Below are positions 1 to 7,309 of a stretch of 64,000 bases of DNA, in pieces. This stretch comes from Neisseria meningitidis (GTDB taxonomy: Bacteria; Pseudomonadota; Gammaproteobacteria; Burkholderiales; Neisseriaceae). Every line of letters starts with the position of its first letter. Within the stretch, counting starts at the first letter, position 1. Both the position numbers and the translations under genes were made by a program. The notes beneath the pieces are model-generated. The model was given only the letters and a program-made list of their open reading frames with translations. It was not told the origin of the DNA and ran no database searches. The stretch lies in the NCBI RefSeq assembly GCF_900638555.1, contig NZ_LR134525.1, positions 62,001-126,000 of the forward strand, given 5' to 3'.

Positions 1-90
1 AATCTATTTTCCATAGGTTGCCGCCCCTCCCAATTGCGTGCCAACAATTTCGGCAAAATCAAGCCGGCAAGCCCCGGCATCCTGTGCTAA
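1..90 (+). CDS. 3' end of an unidentified gene cut by the window edge
   Basis: The frame is open from base 1 for 29 codons and stops with TAA at 88-90, right before an inverted DUS pair that looks like its terminator. The end of the protein reads ...ANNFGKIKPASPGILC. The stretch is too short to identify, and it may be chance; the support is the position of the terminator just after the stop. Confidence 0.3.
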   Translation, partial: NLFSIGCRPSQLRANNFGKIKPASPGILC

Positions 91-96
91 TCGGAG

Positions 97-139
97 AAAA
101 TGCCGTCTGAAAGCCGAATACCGCTTCAGACGGCATTTT
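97..139. terminator. Inverted DUS pair, bidirectional terminator
   Basis: AAAATGCCGTCTGAA and its inverted copy are separated by 13 bases and followed by TTTT on both strands. It sits between the gene fragment at 1-90 and the last immunity gene of the maf island, which converge on it. Confidence 0.75.
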
Positions 140-179
140 GATTGTTGGGTTTTTAATCAGAGCTTTGTTTGATAATTTG

Positions 180-581
180 TTATTTTGAATAAAATACAGG
201 TTCTGTCGAGCTGATAACTTCTATTACAGAATCGCTAAAAAAGAAAATGTAAGCCTTATAATATTTCTTTTCAAAAAAACCAAAACTTTCTTCTTTCAAC
301 CAGTCCATATAACTGTCATCTATTATCTCGAAAAAATAATTTATAGCAGGATTTCTATCCCAATCATTTTTTTCTTTATTTTCAAATAAATATTCTGAAA
401 ATTTTACTTTATAAGATTCATCTGTTATTTGAAAATGAATTATATTGTCAATAAATATTTCAATATTTAATTCATAATTTCGGTCGGATGCCAAAATGTT
501 CACATCTTGTTCGGTAACACAAATTTTGTCTACGTAAAATCTGCGACTATTGTTAGAAAATTGTAATGGTTTAATCTTCAC
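180..581 (-). CDS. Putative maf-island immunity protein
   Basis: An acidic 133-residue protein at the distal end of the maf island. The GTG start overlaps the last codons of a decayed toxin tail (...PKQKSDMENDSED, stop within GTGAAGATTAA), which is the translational coupling typical of MafB C-terminal cassettes and their immunity genes. The frame is rich in I, N and F with strongly AT-rich codons, unlike the surrounding core genes. There is no signal peptide, so it should act in the cytoplasm against a toxin that is no longer encoded intact beside it. I do not recognise its family; the immunity role is inferred from position. Confidence 0.55.
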   Translation of the reverse strand: MKIKPLQFSNNSRRFYVDKICVTEQDVNILASDRNYELNIEIFIDNIIHFQITDESYKVKFSEYLFENKEKNDWDRNPAINYFFEIIDDSYMDWLKEESFGFFEKKYYKAYIFFFSDSVIEVISSTEPVFYSK

Positions 582-800
582 TATCGTTTTCCATATCTGA
601 TTTTTGTTTTGGCAACACGACGATCAGGGTTTCAGCGACACCGAGGTATTTTACCGTCTAATCGTGGAGATTTTACCGATTTTCTTTCCTATTCCATCCG
701 GTCTTCAAATGGTTGATGACAGTGTTTGCTTTTCAGCCGTCTGCCGTTTTGACTAAAGCACCGACGTATAAGGGACGGAGGCAGGATTTTTGAAGAACTT
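575..800 (-). pseudogene. Decayed mafB C-terminal cassette remnant
   Basis: On the minus strand the start of the block repeats the conserved cassette border seen at 2940-2990 (GATTTTTGAAGAAC then a CTTAGTTCTTAATATCCTG-like tail), followed by codons for LVKTADG, the opening of a Hint domain, and then a stop. Further on, after more stops and frameshifts, a short frame reads TVKYLGVAETLIVVLPKQK and ends in the overlap with the immunity gene start at 581. So only the first and last few residues of a toxin module survive. Confidence 0.55.
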
Positions 801-827
801 AGTTCTTAATATCCTGTTTCATTCATC

Positions 828-870
828 AAAATGCCGTCTGAAAAGCAAATATCGCTTCAGACGGCATTTT
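828..870. terminator. Inverted DUS pair between maf cassettes
   Basis: AAAATGCCGTCTGAA and TTCAGACGGCATTTT flank a short loop. It lies directly downstream of the 886-1263 immunity gene and separates it from the next cassette border. Confidence 0.7.
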
Positions 871-885
871 GATTGCCGGGTTTTG

Positions 886-1263
886 CTATTTTTTGTTGTA
901 ATAATCAAATCGCACGTTGACTATGTCTTTCTCGGTAAAAATATAACGGAGCATCGTTGTGAATCTTTCATAACGTTCATGAATTCCCACACTATCAGGC
1001 AACCAAGGGGAAGCTTTAATTTCAAAAAGCTCCCAATTTGGAACCATTAAAAAATCAATAATGGTACCGATTCCAATCACAATATCCCTTGGTATATCCA
1101 TCGGATAAGGATATTTTTTTCTAACCTCGATTAAATCATTCTCCAATTTCCAATATTCTTCATCATCCCACACCCCGTCATCATACCATTTGCCAATAAA
1201 TGAATTTTCGTCATACTCTTCAAAACAAGGGATGTTTCTTCTAAAATCCTTGAACTCACACAT
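886..1263 (-). CDS. Putative maf-island immunity protein (Imm41-like?)
   Basis: A 125-residue acidic protein that begins MCEFKDFRRNIPCFEE. GGAG lies about nine bases before its ATG. It has no toxin partner next to it: 68 bases upstream lies the stop of another immunity gene. The pattern of an FRRNIPC start, several tryptophans and a YP-x-D-I-P stretch reminds me of the Imm41 immunity family, but I cannot test this. No signal peptide or membrane segment is seen. Its codon use is AT-rich compared with core genes, as for the other genes of this island. Confidence 0.55.
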   Translation of the reverse strand: MCEFKDFRRNIPCFEEYDENSFIGKWYDDGVWDDEEYWKLENDLIEVRKKYPYPMDIPRDIVIGIGTIIDFLMVPNWELFEIKASPWLPDSVGIHERYERFTTMLRYIFTEKDIVNVRFDYYNKK

Positions 1264-1331
1264 AATAATTAATCTCCAATACGATTTAGGTTTTTATCAA
1301 ATGTACCGTTTCTTGTTTCTTTTCTGTAATG

Positions 1332-1787
1332 TTATTCATCGTAGTAAGGTTCTGTTGAATAATTGTCTTTACCCCCGGCAATGATAGTAACAACTTTCCC
1401 TTTTGCTTCCCATGCTTGTACCCCTATTTCATCAAACTCATAGACATATGTCGGATAAGATTCATTTGATAAATAATATTCATCAACACCGTATGATTTA
1501 GGGTGATGGAAAAGTTGTTTAAAATCTTCAAAATTTAGACCTATTAAATTAACGCCCATAAAATATAGCTCCTGATAACAAAATATCGAAATAATTTTGT
1601 TTTTTTTGACGGCAATGAGTAAATTTGAGTCGGGAGATTCATAATATTCTGTTCTAAACTCATCAGGAGGTTCATACATAAAAGTTTCCAGTATGTTTTT
1701 GTATTGTGTTATATCCGCACCAAAACGGAATATTCCTACAGAAGTAAAAGGTACAAATTCGGGAGTTTTAACGACCGCGTCGACCAT
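1332..1787 (-). CDS. Putative maf-island immunity protein
   Basis: A 151-residue protein starting MVDAVVKTPEF. An upstream in-frame ATG at 1817 would add ten residues, but the 1787 ATG has AAGGAGAAG just before it and overlaps the last codons of a toxin tail that ends at 1768, which is how maf immunity genes usually start. The family is not recognised. It has no signal peptide, is acidic (ends TEPYYDE), and is probably the cytoplasmic antidote to the toxin whose tail is at 1768-1941. Confidence 0.55.
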   Translation of the reverse strand: MVDAVVKTPEFVPFTSVGIFRFGADITQYKNILETFMYEPPDEFRTEYYESPDSNLLIAVKKNKIISIFCYQELYFMGVNLIGLNFEDFKQLFHHPKSYGVDEYYLSNESYPTYVYEFDEIGVQAWEAKGKVVTIIAGGKDNYSTEPYYDE

Positions 1788-1941
1788 GCTCTTCTCCTTT
1801 TGCTTTTCGATTGGCATTTTTTGTAATATTTCTGATTTTTTGCTTAATCTTTAAGCGTTCATTTTTGGGCATTCCGGGAATAATTTTATTTTCTAATTCA
1901 GCAACTTTTGATTCCGCTGATATTTGACTTCGACCGCCATC
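1768..1941 (-). pseudogene. C-terminal tail of an orphan MafB toxin
   Basis: Reading from a stop just before 1941 there are 57 codons without a start: a basic stretch DGGRSQISAESKVAELE, then PGMPKNERLKIKQKIRNI, ending KGEEHGRRGR and a stop that overlaps the immunity start at 1787. The very basic C-terminus suggests a nuclease tail. An AG-type DUS inverted pair lies right upstream, so everything before this point has been lost. It cannot be made as it stands and would be expressed only if joined by recombination to a mafB 5' part. Confidence 0.55.
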
Positions 1942-1943
1942 TC

Positions 1944-1984
1944 AAGGTCGTCTGAAAATTAAAAGCAGTTTCAGACGACTTTTT
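1944..1984. terminator. Inverted DUS pair (AGGTCGTCTGAA form)
   Basis: AAGGTCGTCTGAAA and TTTCAGACGACTTTT make a stem directly after the stop of the immunity gene at 1997-2278. The core is GTCGTCTGAA, not the usual GCCGTCTGAA. Confidence 0.65.
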
Positions 1985-1996
1985 GATTTATGCTTG

Positions 1997-2278
1997 TTAC
2001 GAAAAATCTTCTAAATGATGGCTAATTGCCTCTTCAATAGTTGGATACCAATCCATAAATGAAGACTGTAATTCCTCTAAAACCAACTCATTGAACAAAT
2101 CATCTAAATTTCTCCAATCCATTTTTTCATTTGGATAGAGAAAATTTGCCATAACGACAGTATGTTTATTTTTGGAGTAATCTGATAGGGCGCAAATCAT
2201 CAGATACTGTCCCGAATGCTCCAGATAAAAAATTCTTTTTTCTAAGGGAGATCGATTATTTCGGTGTCCATTTTCCAT
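1997..2278 (-). CDS. Putative immunity protein for the orphan Hint toxin cassette
   Basis: A 93-residue protein whose ATG at 2278 lies inside the toxin gene: the toxin ends ...NGKWTPK with its stop at 2256, giving a 23-base overlap in another frame. AAAAAGG lies about six bases before the ATG. It has no signal peptide or membrane segment. The overlap is strong evidence for a toxin-immunity pair, but I do not recognise the family. It may protect against the same toxin delivered by other strains even though the cassette lacks its own start. Confidence 0.6.
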   Translation of the reverse strand: MENGHRNNRSPLEKRIFYLEHSGQYLMICALSDYSKNKHTVVMANFLYPNEKMDWRNLDDLFNELVLEELQSSFMDWYPTIEEAISHHLEDFS

Positions 2279-2972
2279 TTTTTACCCTTTTTGACGTATT
2301 GGCTTTCGAGTTCTTAAATTGAGTTACCTGTCTTCCATCAGGAGTTAGAATAACCACTTTTTCTCCTTTTACATAAACATGGTTTCCTGTGTCGGCATCT
2401 AAATATTGCTTTCCTTCGCGAACGACACGATTGGAATCTCCCACACTTCGATGAGAATCGTTTTTAGCTTCTTCTTTTCTTTGTTGGGCATGATTAGTTG
2501 GTTTTGGTTTGGTCGGACACTCATTATGAACCCAAACCCCTTCCGTTTCCGCCTGATTACCCTTGACGAAATAGGTATGCCAGTCGGCAACGGTCAGGTT
2601 GTAGGCTTTGAGCGGCTGCTGTTTGAGGGTAATGTTTTGAACCGTCTGTTTTGCACCGCTTTCGGAAAGCAGGGTGTCGCCTTTTTTCAGACGACCTGCC
2701 TGTATCCATTTTCCTTGACTGTAAAACGGGTGGATTTTATTGGAAATCAGGGTTTGGTTGTTGCCGATGCCGTCTGAAATTTCAATGTAAACGGTTTCCC
2801 GATACGGATTGCCGTATTGGGCGGTAACAGGTTTGTATCCAGTTTTTCCACTGGTTTCATCTTTGGCGAAGACGCGGTCGCCGGCTTGAATATGGGCAAT
2901 GGCTTTGTAGCCGTCTGCCGTTTTGACCAAGGTGCTGCCGTGGAAGGAGCAGGTGTAGGATTTTTGAAGAAC
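2256..2972 (-). pseudogene. Orphan mafB C-terminal cassette: pretoxin Hint domain plus toxin
   Basis: The frame is open for 238 codons but begins just after an in-frame TGA with no good start, so it is a silent cassette, not a complete gene. Residues 8-150 look like a pretoxin Hint domain: an N-terminal Cys in SYTCSFHGSTLVKTADG, an internal SNKIHPFY histidine block, and a closing TYFVKG...VWVHNE. Such domains self-cleave to free the toxin. The rest, from about 150 to 238, is a basic domain with HAQQRKEE, a YLDADTGNHVYVKG block and a tail TQFKNSKANTSKR, which may be a DUF4258- or colicin-type RNase fold (uncertain). A short TTG-started form is possible but would lack the catalytic Cys. Confidence 0.65.
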
Positions 2973-3003
2973 TCAGTTCTCAATATCCTGCTTCAAATGA
3001 AGG

Positions 3004-3046
3004 AAAGGTCGTCTGTAAATTAAACACAGTTTCAGACGACTTTTTG
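3004..3046. terminator. Degenerate inverted DUS pair after mafI
   Basis: AAAGGTCGTCTG(T)AAA and TTTCAGACGACTTTTT pair over a 14-base loop. One arm has T where the DUS has A. It closes the mafA-mafB-mafI unit. Confidence 0.6.
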
Positions 3047-3078
3047 ATTGTTGGGTTTTTAAACCGACCTAATATTTA

Positions 3079-3309
3079 TTAATCTGATGTACTTTCAATT
3101 CCAAATTCCTTATTAATAAAAGAGATTTCTTGGGATTCTTTTTCCGTAAGCTGGATATTGAAATCTTCTATATAATCACATAGCGTTTCAAAAGCTAGCA
3201 AACGTTCTGAAAAAGTAATGTACTCTAGTGCGGCATCAATTAGATTAGCGTCAATTCTATCTTCAAGAGATTTTCCTAAATTTTTTATTCGTTCGTCTAA
3301 TGTTTTCAT
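3079..3309 (-). CDS. mafI: MafI immunity protein to the EndoU-type MafB
   Basis: A 76-residue acidic, probably all-helical protein (MKTLDERIKNLGKSLEDRI... FGIESTSD) 14 bases after the mafB stop on the same strand. Established knowledge: in meningococcal maf islands the gene directly after mafB encodes the immunity protein that binds and blocks the MafB toxin domain in the cytoplasm, and small MafI proteins pair with EndoU-type MafBs. The length and position fit. It is probably co-transcribed with mafA and mafB and ends at an inverted DUS. Confidence 0.75.
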   Translation of the reverse strand: MKTLDERIKNLGKSLEDRIDANLIDAALEYITFSERLLAFETLCDYIEDFNIQLTEKESQEISFINKEFGIESTSD

Positions 3310-3323
3310 CTTTCAAATACTCA

Positions 3324-4820
3324 TTATTTTACAGGGTTATATTTGGGATTAGAGGTTCTATCGGGGAATGCAGTTACCACTTTTCCTGTTGCAGGTTCAT
3401 AAACTGTTCTGATACGAATTCCATCTCTCGTTTCATATGATACCCACCTAGCTGGTCTTCCTTTAGCAATATATTTGCCGCCTGTTCCAGTCTGTGCATA
3501 CCATTGCGTTTTTGGGGATGTAACGATATCACTAATTTCATGAGTTATTTTACTGGCTGACCAATGTTGGGGGAATGTTGTCTTACCAGGTTTGCCAGGA
3601 AAAAGATGCCCACCTCCTGCTTCATCTCCATACAGTATATGTTGTATAGAATTTCCAGATAAAACATTAATATGATTAGGATTATCTCTTCCATAATTTT
3701 TCTCATGTATATTACTATTTTTCTGGTTCTGTCTGATTCTATTTAACCCCTCTGTTTCTGTAGTAACTTTTCTAGTTGTTCTTGTATTGTATGCAGCAGA
3801 AAAATCCCCGCTAACCGCAGCCTTCCCCGGTTTTGCCGCCTTTGTCAGGTTTTTGACTTTGGCAAACGGCAGGACGTTGACCAGGGCTTCGACGGTTTCG
3901 GCGGCATTGGGGTTTTCCTGTATCCACCGGTCAACGGCTTCGCGCGTATTTTTTTCAAAGCCCGCCACGCTGCCCAAGCCGCCGATGACGGCGAATTTGC
4001 CCTCGGCGGGCAAGGGGGCGATGTTGCGCATTGCGGCTTTGTCTATGGCATAGCGCGTTCCGTACAGTATGTCGCCTATGCCCAAGGCTTCGCCCGCGCT
4101 GATAAAGGGGTTGAGCGCGCCGGCGGCGACGCCGTTGATAAACTCCATGCTGTTGCCCCAGCGGTCGAGCTTGGCATTGTGCTCGAACATTTTTCTGTTG
4201 GCTTCATCGGCGCGGTCGGAGAAATTGCTGCCGAGGTTGCTGTAATTGTCGGATATGCGTTGCCGGATGCTGCGGGTGTCGGTCGGATTGAGTTTGATGC
4301 TGCGTGCTGTGCCGTTGACGTGATAGGTGTATTCGTCGCGTGCACCCGTAGGTTTGGGGTAATTGCCGCCCTTCGGGCCGTCGTAGGCATCGGCGGGATG
4401 ATGTTCGTGTCCTTCCCAGTTGAGCCGGTATACGGTAAAGCCTTCGTCAACGTTGCCTTTTTCTTCGCTCGCGCTGTCGGCGGCGTGGTTGTCGAAGGGG
4501 GCGTGTTCTTCGTATCCGTGTCCGGAAAAGCGGGTGTGGTAGCCGATTGTGCCGTTGATGTTTGCCTGCTGGATGAGCAGGTTGCCCATCCGGTGGGTAT
4601 AGTCTTGGATGACGTTGATTTGACCGGTGCGGTCGGAGACGCTGCCGCGCGGGTCGCCGAAGAGGTGGTATTTGCCTCCGGGTTCGTAGTGCTGCCGTTG
4701 GGCGTTATCGGTAATGAACGGGTCTTGCGCCAAGTCCGCCGCGAGGGCGGGCTGTATGAGTGCGGCCGCCGCTACGGCACAGGCGGCAAGGAGCTTGATG
4801 AGTCTTCGCAGCGGTTTCAC
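3324..4820 (-). CDS. mafB: MafB polymorphic toxin with EndoU nuclease C-terminus
   Basis: A secreted 498-residue toxin used in competition between neisseriae. Residues 1-27 are a signal peptide (MKPLRRLIKLLAACAVAAAALIQ..., cut after PALA). Residues 30-340 are the conserved MafB N-terminal region (Gly/Asn-rich, PKGGNYPKPTGARDEY). The variable end (about 350-498) has EndoU hallmarks: HILYGDEAGGGHL, GKTTFPQHWS, a WYAQTGTGGKY block, IRIRTVYEPATGKVVTAFP. EndoU toxins cut RNA. GC content drops sharply at about 3790, at the border between the conserved and variable parts, as expected for a swapped C-terminus. mafA ends three bases upstream and mafI starts 14 bases downstream. Confidence 0.88.
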   Translation of the reverse strand: MKPLRRLIKLLAACAVAAAALIQPALAADLAQDPFITDNAQRQHYEPGGKYHLFGDPRGSVSDRTGQINVIQDYTHRMGNLLIQQANINGTIGYHTRFSGHGYEEHAPFDNHAADSASEEKGNVDEGFTVYRLNWEGHEHHPADAYDGPKGGNYPKPTGARDEYTYHVNGTARSIKLNPTDTRSIRQRISDNYSNLGSNFSDRADEANRKMFEHNAKLDRWGNSMEFINGVAAGALNPFISAGEALGIGDILYGTRYAIDKAAMRNIAPLPAEGKFAVIGGLGSVAGFEKNTREAVDRWIQENPNAAETVEALVNVLPFAKVKNLTKAAKPGKAAVSGDFSAAYNTRTTRKVTTETEGLNRIRQNQKNSNIHEKNYGRDNPNHINVLSGNSIQHILYGDEAGGGHLFPGKPGKTTFPQHWSASKITHEISDIVTSPKTQWYAQTGTGGKYIAKGRPARWVSYETRDGIRIRTVYEPATGKVVTAFPDRTSNPKYNPVK

Positions 4821-4823
4821 GGT

Positions 4824-5765
4824 TTATCCTCCTTTGCGGCGGCGGATGACTTCGTTGCCGACATCGGGTTTTTTACCGTTGTTTTGTTTGAAGTCGGGAC
4901 GGTTTTGGGCGGTTGTGTCGCCGTAGGGGGTGATGTCGGAGAAATCGACCATCAGGCGGTCTGAGGCTTTGACGGTTTTGCCGACGCTGTAAGGTCCCAT
5001 CCAGAGGGCGTATTGTTCTTGGTATTGGGATTCGTAGGCGGCGGTTTTAGGGGCAATCAGCAGTTTCCGGCTGTCGCGGTCAACGGCGAAATATTCGAGC
5101 TTGGTTTGGGCTTTAAGGGTTTCGGCGTTGTAGAGGTGCAGTTCGGTGCGGCTGCGGACGGTGCCGAATACGTCGACGGTTACGAATACGTCGGTGTCGG
5201 CGTATTCGGGCGGTACGACTTCGATGCCGCGCAGGTAGAAGACGGTTTGGATGAGGTTGGTCAGGAAGGAAACGTCGCGGGGGTTGGCGAGCAGGGTTTC
5301 GTTGCGGTAGTCGCCCGTGCCGTTGACGGACAGTCCGGCGGAGCGTTCGCCTTTGCGTCCGCTGTTTTTCGTCAGGGCGGCGGCGGGGGCGTTCAAAAGC
5401 GATGTGGAAGTGGTTACGCTGGAGAGCGCGTCGGATTTGGTGGTGGCGGTAGTGTCGTAGGCGGGGTAGCTGTATTGGGTGGCACTTTCGGGGTTGTTGT
5501 GGTAGCCGCCGCGTATCAGTGCGTCGATAGAGTAGCGTCCGCCGCTTATGTTGCCCGAACCTTGGTCGCCCATAACGGAGACGTAAAGGGCGGCTTTGCG
5601 TCCTTTCAGGGCGGACAAGTCCATTTCTTTGACGGCGGCGCGGGACGATGCGGCGACGAGTTCTTGTTCGACGGCAAAGCGTTTGCCGCCGCCGTGGGCG
5701 GGTATGCCGGTCAGTGTGCCGCAGGCTGTGAGGACGAGGGGGATGAGGAGGAGCAGGGTTTTCAT
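4824..5765 (-). CDS. mafA: MafA adhesin lipoprotein
   Basis: A 313-residue lipoprotein: signal sequence [15 protein letters not shown] with lipobox LTAC (Cys15). The mature part has the MafA pattern: [37 protein letters not shown], and the basic end [11 protein letters not shown]. MafA proteins are surface lipoproteins described as glycolipid-binding adhesins, always encoded next to mafB. Here the mafB ATG follows the mafA stop by three bases, so they form one operon. A DUS inverted pair lies upstream and separates it from anmK, which runs in the same direction. Confidence 0.9.
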   Translation of the reverse strand: MKTLLLLIPLVLTACGTLTGIPAHGGGKRFAVEQELVAASSRAAVKEMDLSALKGRKAALYVSVMGDQGSGNISGGRYSIDALIRGGYHNNPESATQYSYPAYDTTATTKSDALSSVTTSTSLLNAPAAALTKNSGRKGERSAGLSVNGTGDYRNETLLANPRDVSFLTNLIQTVFYLRGIEVVPPEYADTDVFVTVDVFGTVRSRTELHLYNAETLKAQTKLEYFAVDRDSRKLLIAPKTAAYESQYQEQYALWMGPYSVGKTVKASDRLMVDFSDITPYGDTTAQNRPDFKQNNGKKPDVGNEVIRRRKGG

Positions 5766-5837
5766 AGCGGGGTTTGTTTGATGTTGAACGGATTTTGAGT
5801 GTAAAGGAATTTTAAGGGTTTGTAAACAAAAGGGGCG

Positions 5838-5880
5838 AAAATGCCGTCTGAACGGCGGAACGGTCTTTCAGACGGCATTT
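5838..5880. terminator. Inverted DUS pair after anmK
   Basis: AAAATGCCGTCTGAA and TTCAGACGGCATTT surround a GC-rich loop just past the anmK stop. It also marks the right border of the maf island. Confidence 0.75.
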
Positions 5881-5884
5881 GTGC

Positions 5885-6985
5885 TCAATAATAATATCCC
5901 GCGCCCAGAATACACGGTTTGGATGCGCCGGTTGCTTTGTGCGGACTACCGGGAATGCGGTTGACCCAACACGCCGCCATCCATGCGAACGCGGCGGCTT
6001 CTACCCATTGCGGATCGAGGTTCAGTTCGGCGGTGCTGTGCAGGGAAACGCGTGTGCCGAAACATTCTGCCAAATCCGCCATTAAAACAGGATTGCGGAT
6101 GCCGCCGCCGCAAATGTACATTTGACGGGCATCTGCCGCTGCGTGTGAGACGGCGTCGAAAACGGTTTGCGCGGTGAATCGGGAAAGCGTCCGCAATACG
6201 TCGTATCGGTTTTCGCCGCCGTCAAGGTAGGTTTCGAGCCAATTTAGGGCAAACAGTTCGCGCCCCGTGCTTTTAGGGTGGGGTTGTGCGAAATACGGGT
6301 GGGCGAGCAGCCTGTCGAGCAGTTGCGGCAATATGTTGCCTTGTGCCGCCTTTGCACCGTTTTTGTCGTAAGGAAGCTGCCAGTGTGCCTGCATCCACGC
6401 GTCCATCAGCATATTGCCCGGTCCTGTGTCGAAGCCGAAGGCGGGTGCGTCGGGGGGGAGTACGCTGATGTTGGCAATCCCGCCGATGTTCAGTACCGCG
6501 CGTGTTTCCCTGTCGTCGCGGAACAGGGCTTCGTGAAAGGCGGGGACGAGCGGCGCGCCTTGTCCGCCGGCCGCAAGGTCGCGGCTGCGGAAGTCGCCGA
6601 CGGTAAAAATCTGAGTCCGTTCCGCCAGCAGCGGCAAATCGGCAAGCTGTACGCTGTAACTGTGTTCCGGCGCGTGTCTGACGGTTTGCCCGTGGCAGCC
6701 GAGGGCGGTAATGTCGGACGGCGCGAGGTTTTGACTGCACAGCAGTTCGGCGGCGGTTTGCGCGTACAGGCGGCTGAGTTCTTGCGACAACATCCTGCTG
6801 CGGTGCAGTTCGTCCGCGCCTGTGTCCTGCAAATCCAGCAATTTGCGGCGTAACCTGCCGGGGTAGGGGGTAAAGGCGTGCCCTTCCGCGCCCAGCCATT
6901 TGCCGCCGTCCATCCGTATCAGTACGGCATCCGCCCCGTCCATGCTGGTTCCCGACATGATGCCGATGTAAAGCTGTGTTTCCAT
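5885..6985 (-). CDS. anmK: Anhydro-N-acetylmuramic acid kinase
   Basis: This enzyme phosphorylates and opens 1,6-anhydro-MurNAc to give MurNAc-6-phosphate in cell-wall recycling, in the cytoplasm. The 366-residue protein is the usual family length and starts METQLYIGIMSGTSMDG, which holds the ATP-binding GTSMDG loop (residues 12-17). GFDTGPGN and CGGGIRNP are the other ASKHA-fold signatures. I chose the ATG at 6985 because GGGAG is five bases upstream; longer in-frame starts lack a ribosome site. It stands alone, with the phosphate transporter divergent from it. Confidence 0.93.
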   Translation of the reverse strand: METQLYIGIMSGTSMDGADAVLIRMDGGKWLGAEGHAFTPYPGRLRRKLLDLQDTGADELHRSRMLSQELSRLYAQTAAELLCSQNLAPSDITALGCHGQTVRHAPEHSYSVQLADLPLLAERTQIFTVGDFRSRDLAAGGQGAPLVPAFHEALFRDDRETRAVLNIGGIANISVLPPDAPAFGFDTGPGNMLMDAWMQAHWQLPYDKNGAKAAQGNILPQLLDRLLAHPYFAQPHPKSTGRELFALNWLETYLDGGENRYDVLRTLSRFTAQTVFDAVSHAAADARQMYICGGGIRNPVLMADLAECFGTRVSLHSTAELNLDPQWVEAAAFAWMAACWVNRIPGSPHKATGASKPCILGAGYYY

Positions 6986-7080
6986 CATCACTCCCAAACT
7001 GGTGCAAAACGCCATTTTAACGTGTATTGACGCTCGTATACCGATTTGCCGCCGCAGTGTAAATAAAGTGTAAATAAATG

Positions 7081-7109
7081 TTTCAAGACGGATGGAAAAA
7101 TATTATAAT
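7081..7109 (+). promoter_or_regulatory. Candidate promoter of the phosphate transporter gene
   Basis: TATAAT at 7104-7109 is preceded, 17 bases upstream, by a weak -35 (TTTCAA, 7081-7086). It would leave a leader of about 195 bases before the start at 7310. The rest of 7016-7309 holds no gene that I can support. Confidence 0.45.
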
Positions 7110-7309
7110 GCGCCCGCAACATCCAGTAGTAGAAGTGTCATACAAACCGTTTCCGGCAGCAGTTTTGCATTCGGTCAGGTTTGGGGGTATTTGGATGCGG
7201 TTCAGAAGGAAGGATGCGTCTGCCATATCCCGAAACGGCAGTTCGACCGGAGGCAGCAGTACAGTGTCGGCAACACTCATGATTTCCACCACATTAAAGG
7301 AAGATTGCC

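Noticed and set aside
4179..4964. Long open frame (261 codons) on the plus strand opposite mafB and mafA
   Set aside because: It is a shadow of high-GC coding sequence: no ribosome site, low-complexity Val/Gly-rich protein, and the opposite frames are clear maf genes.
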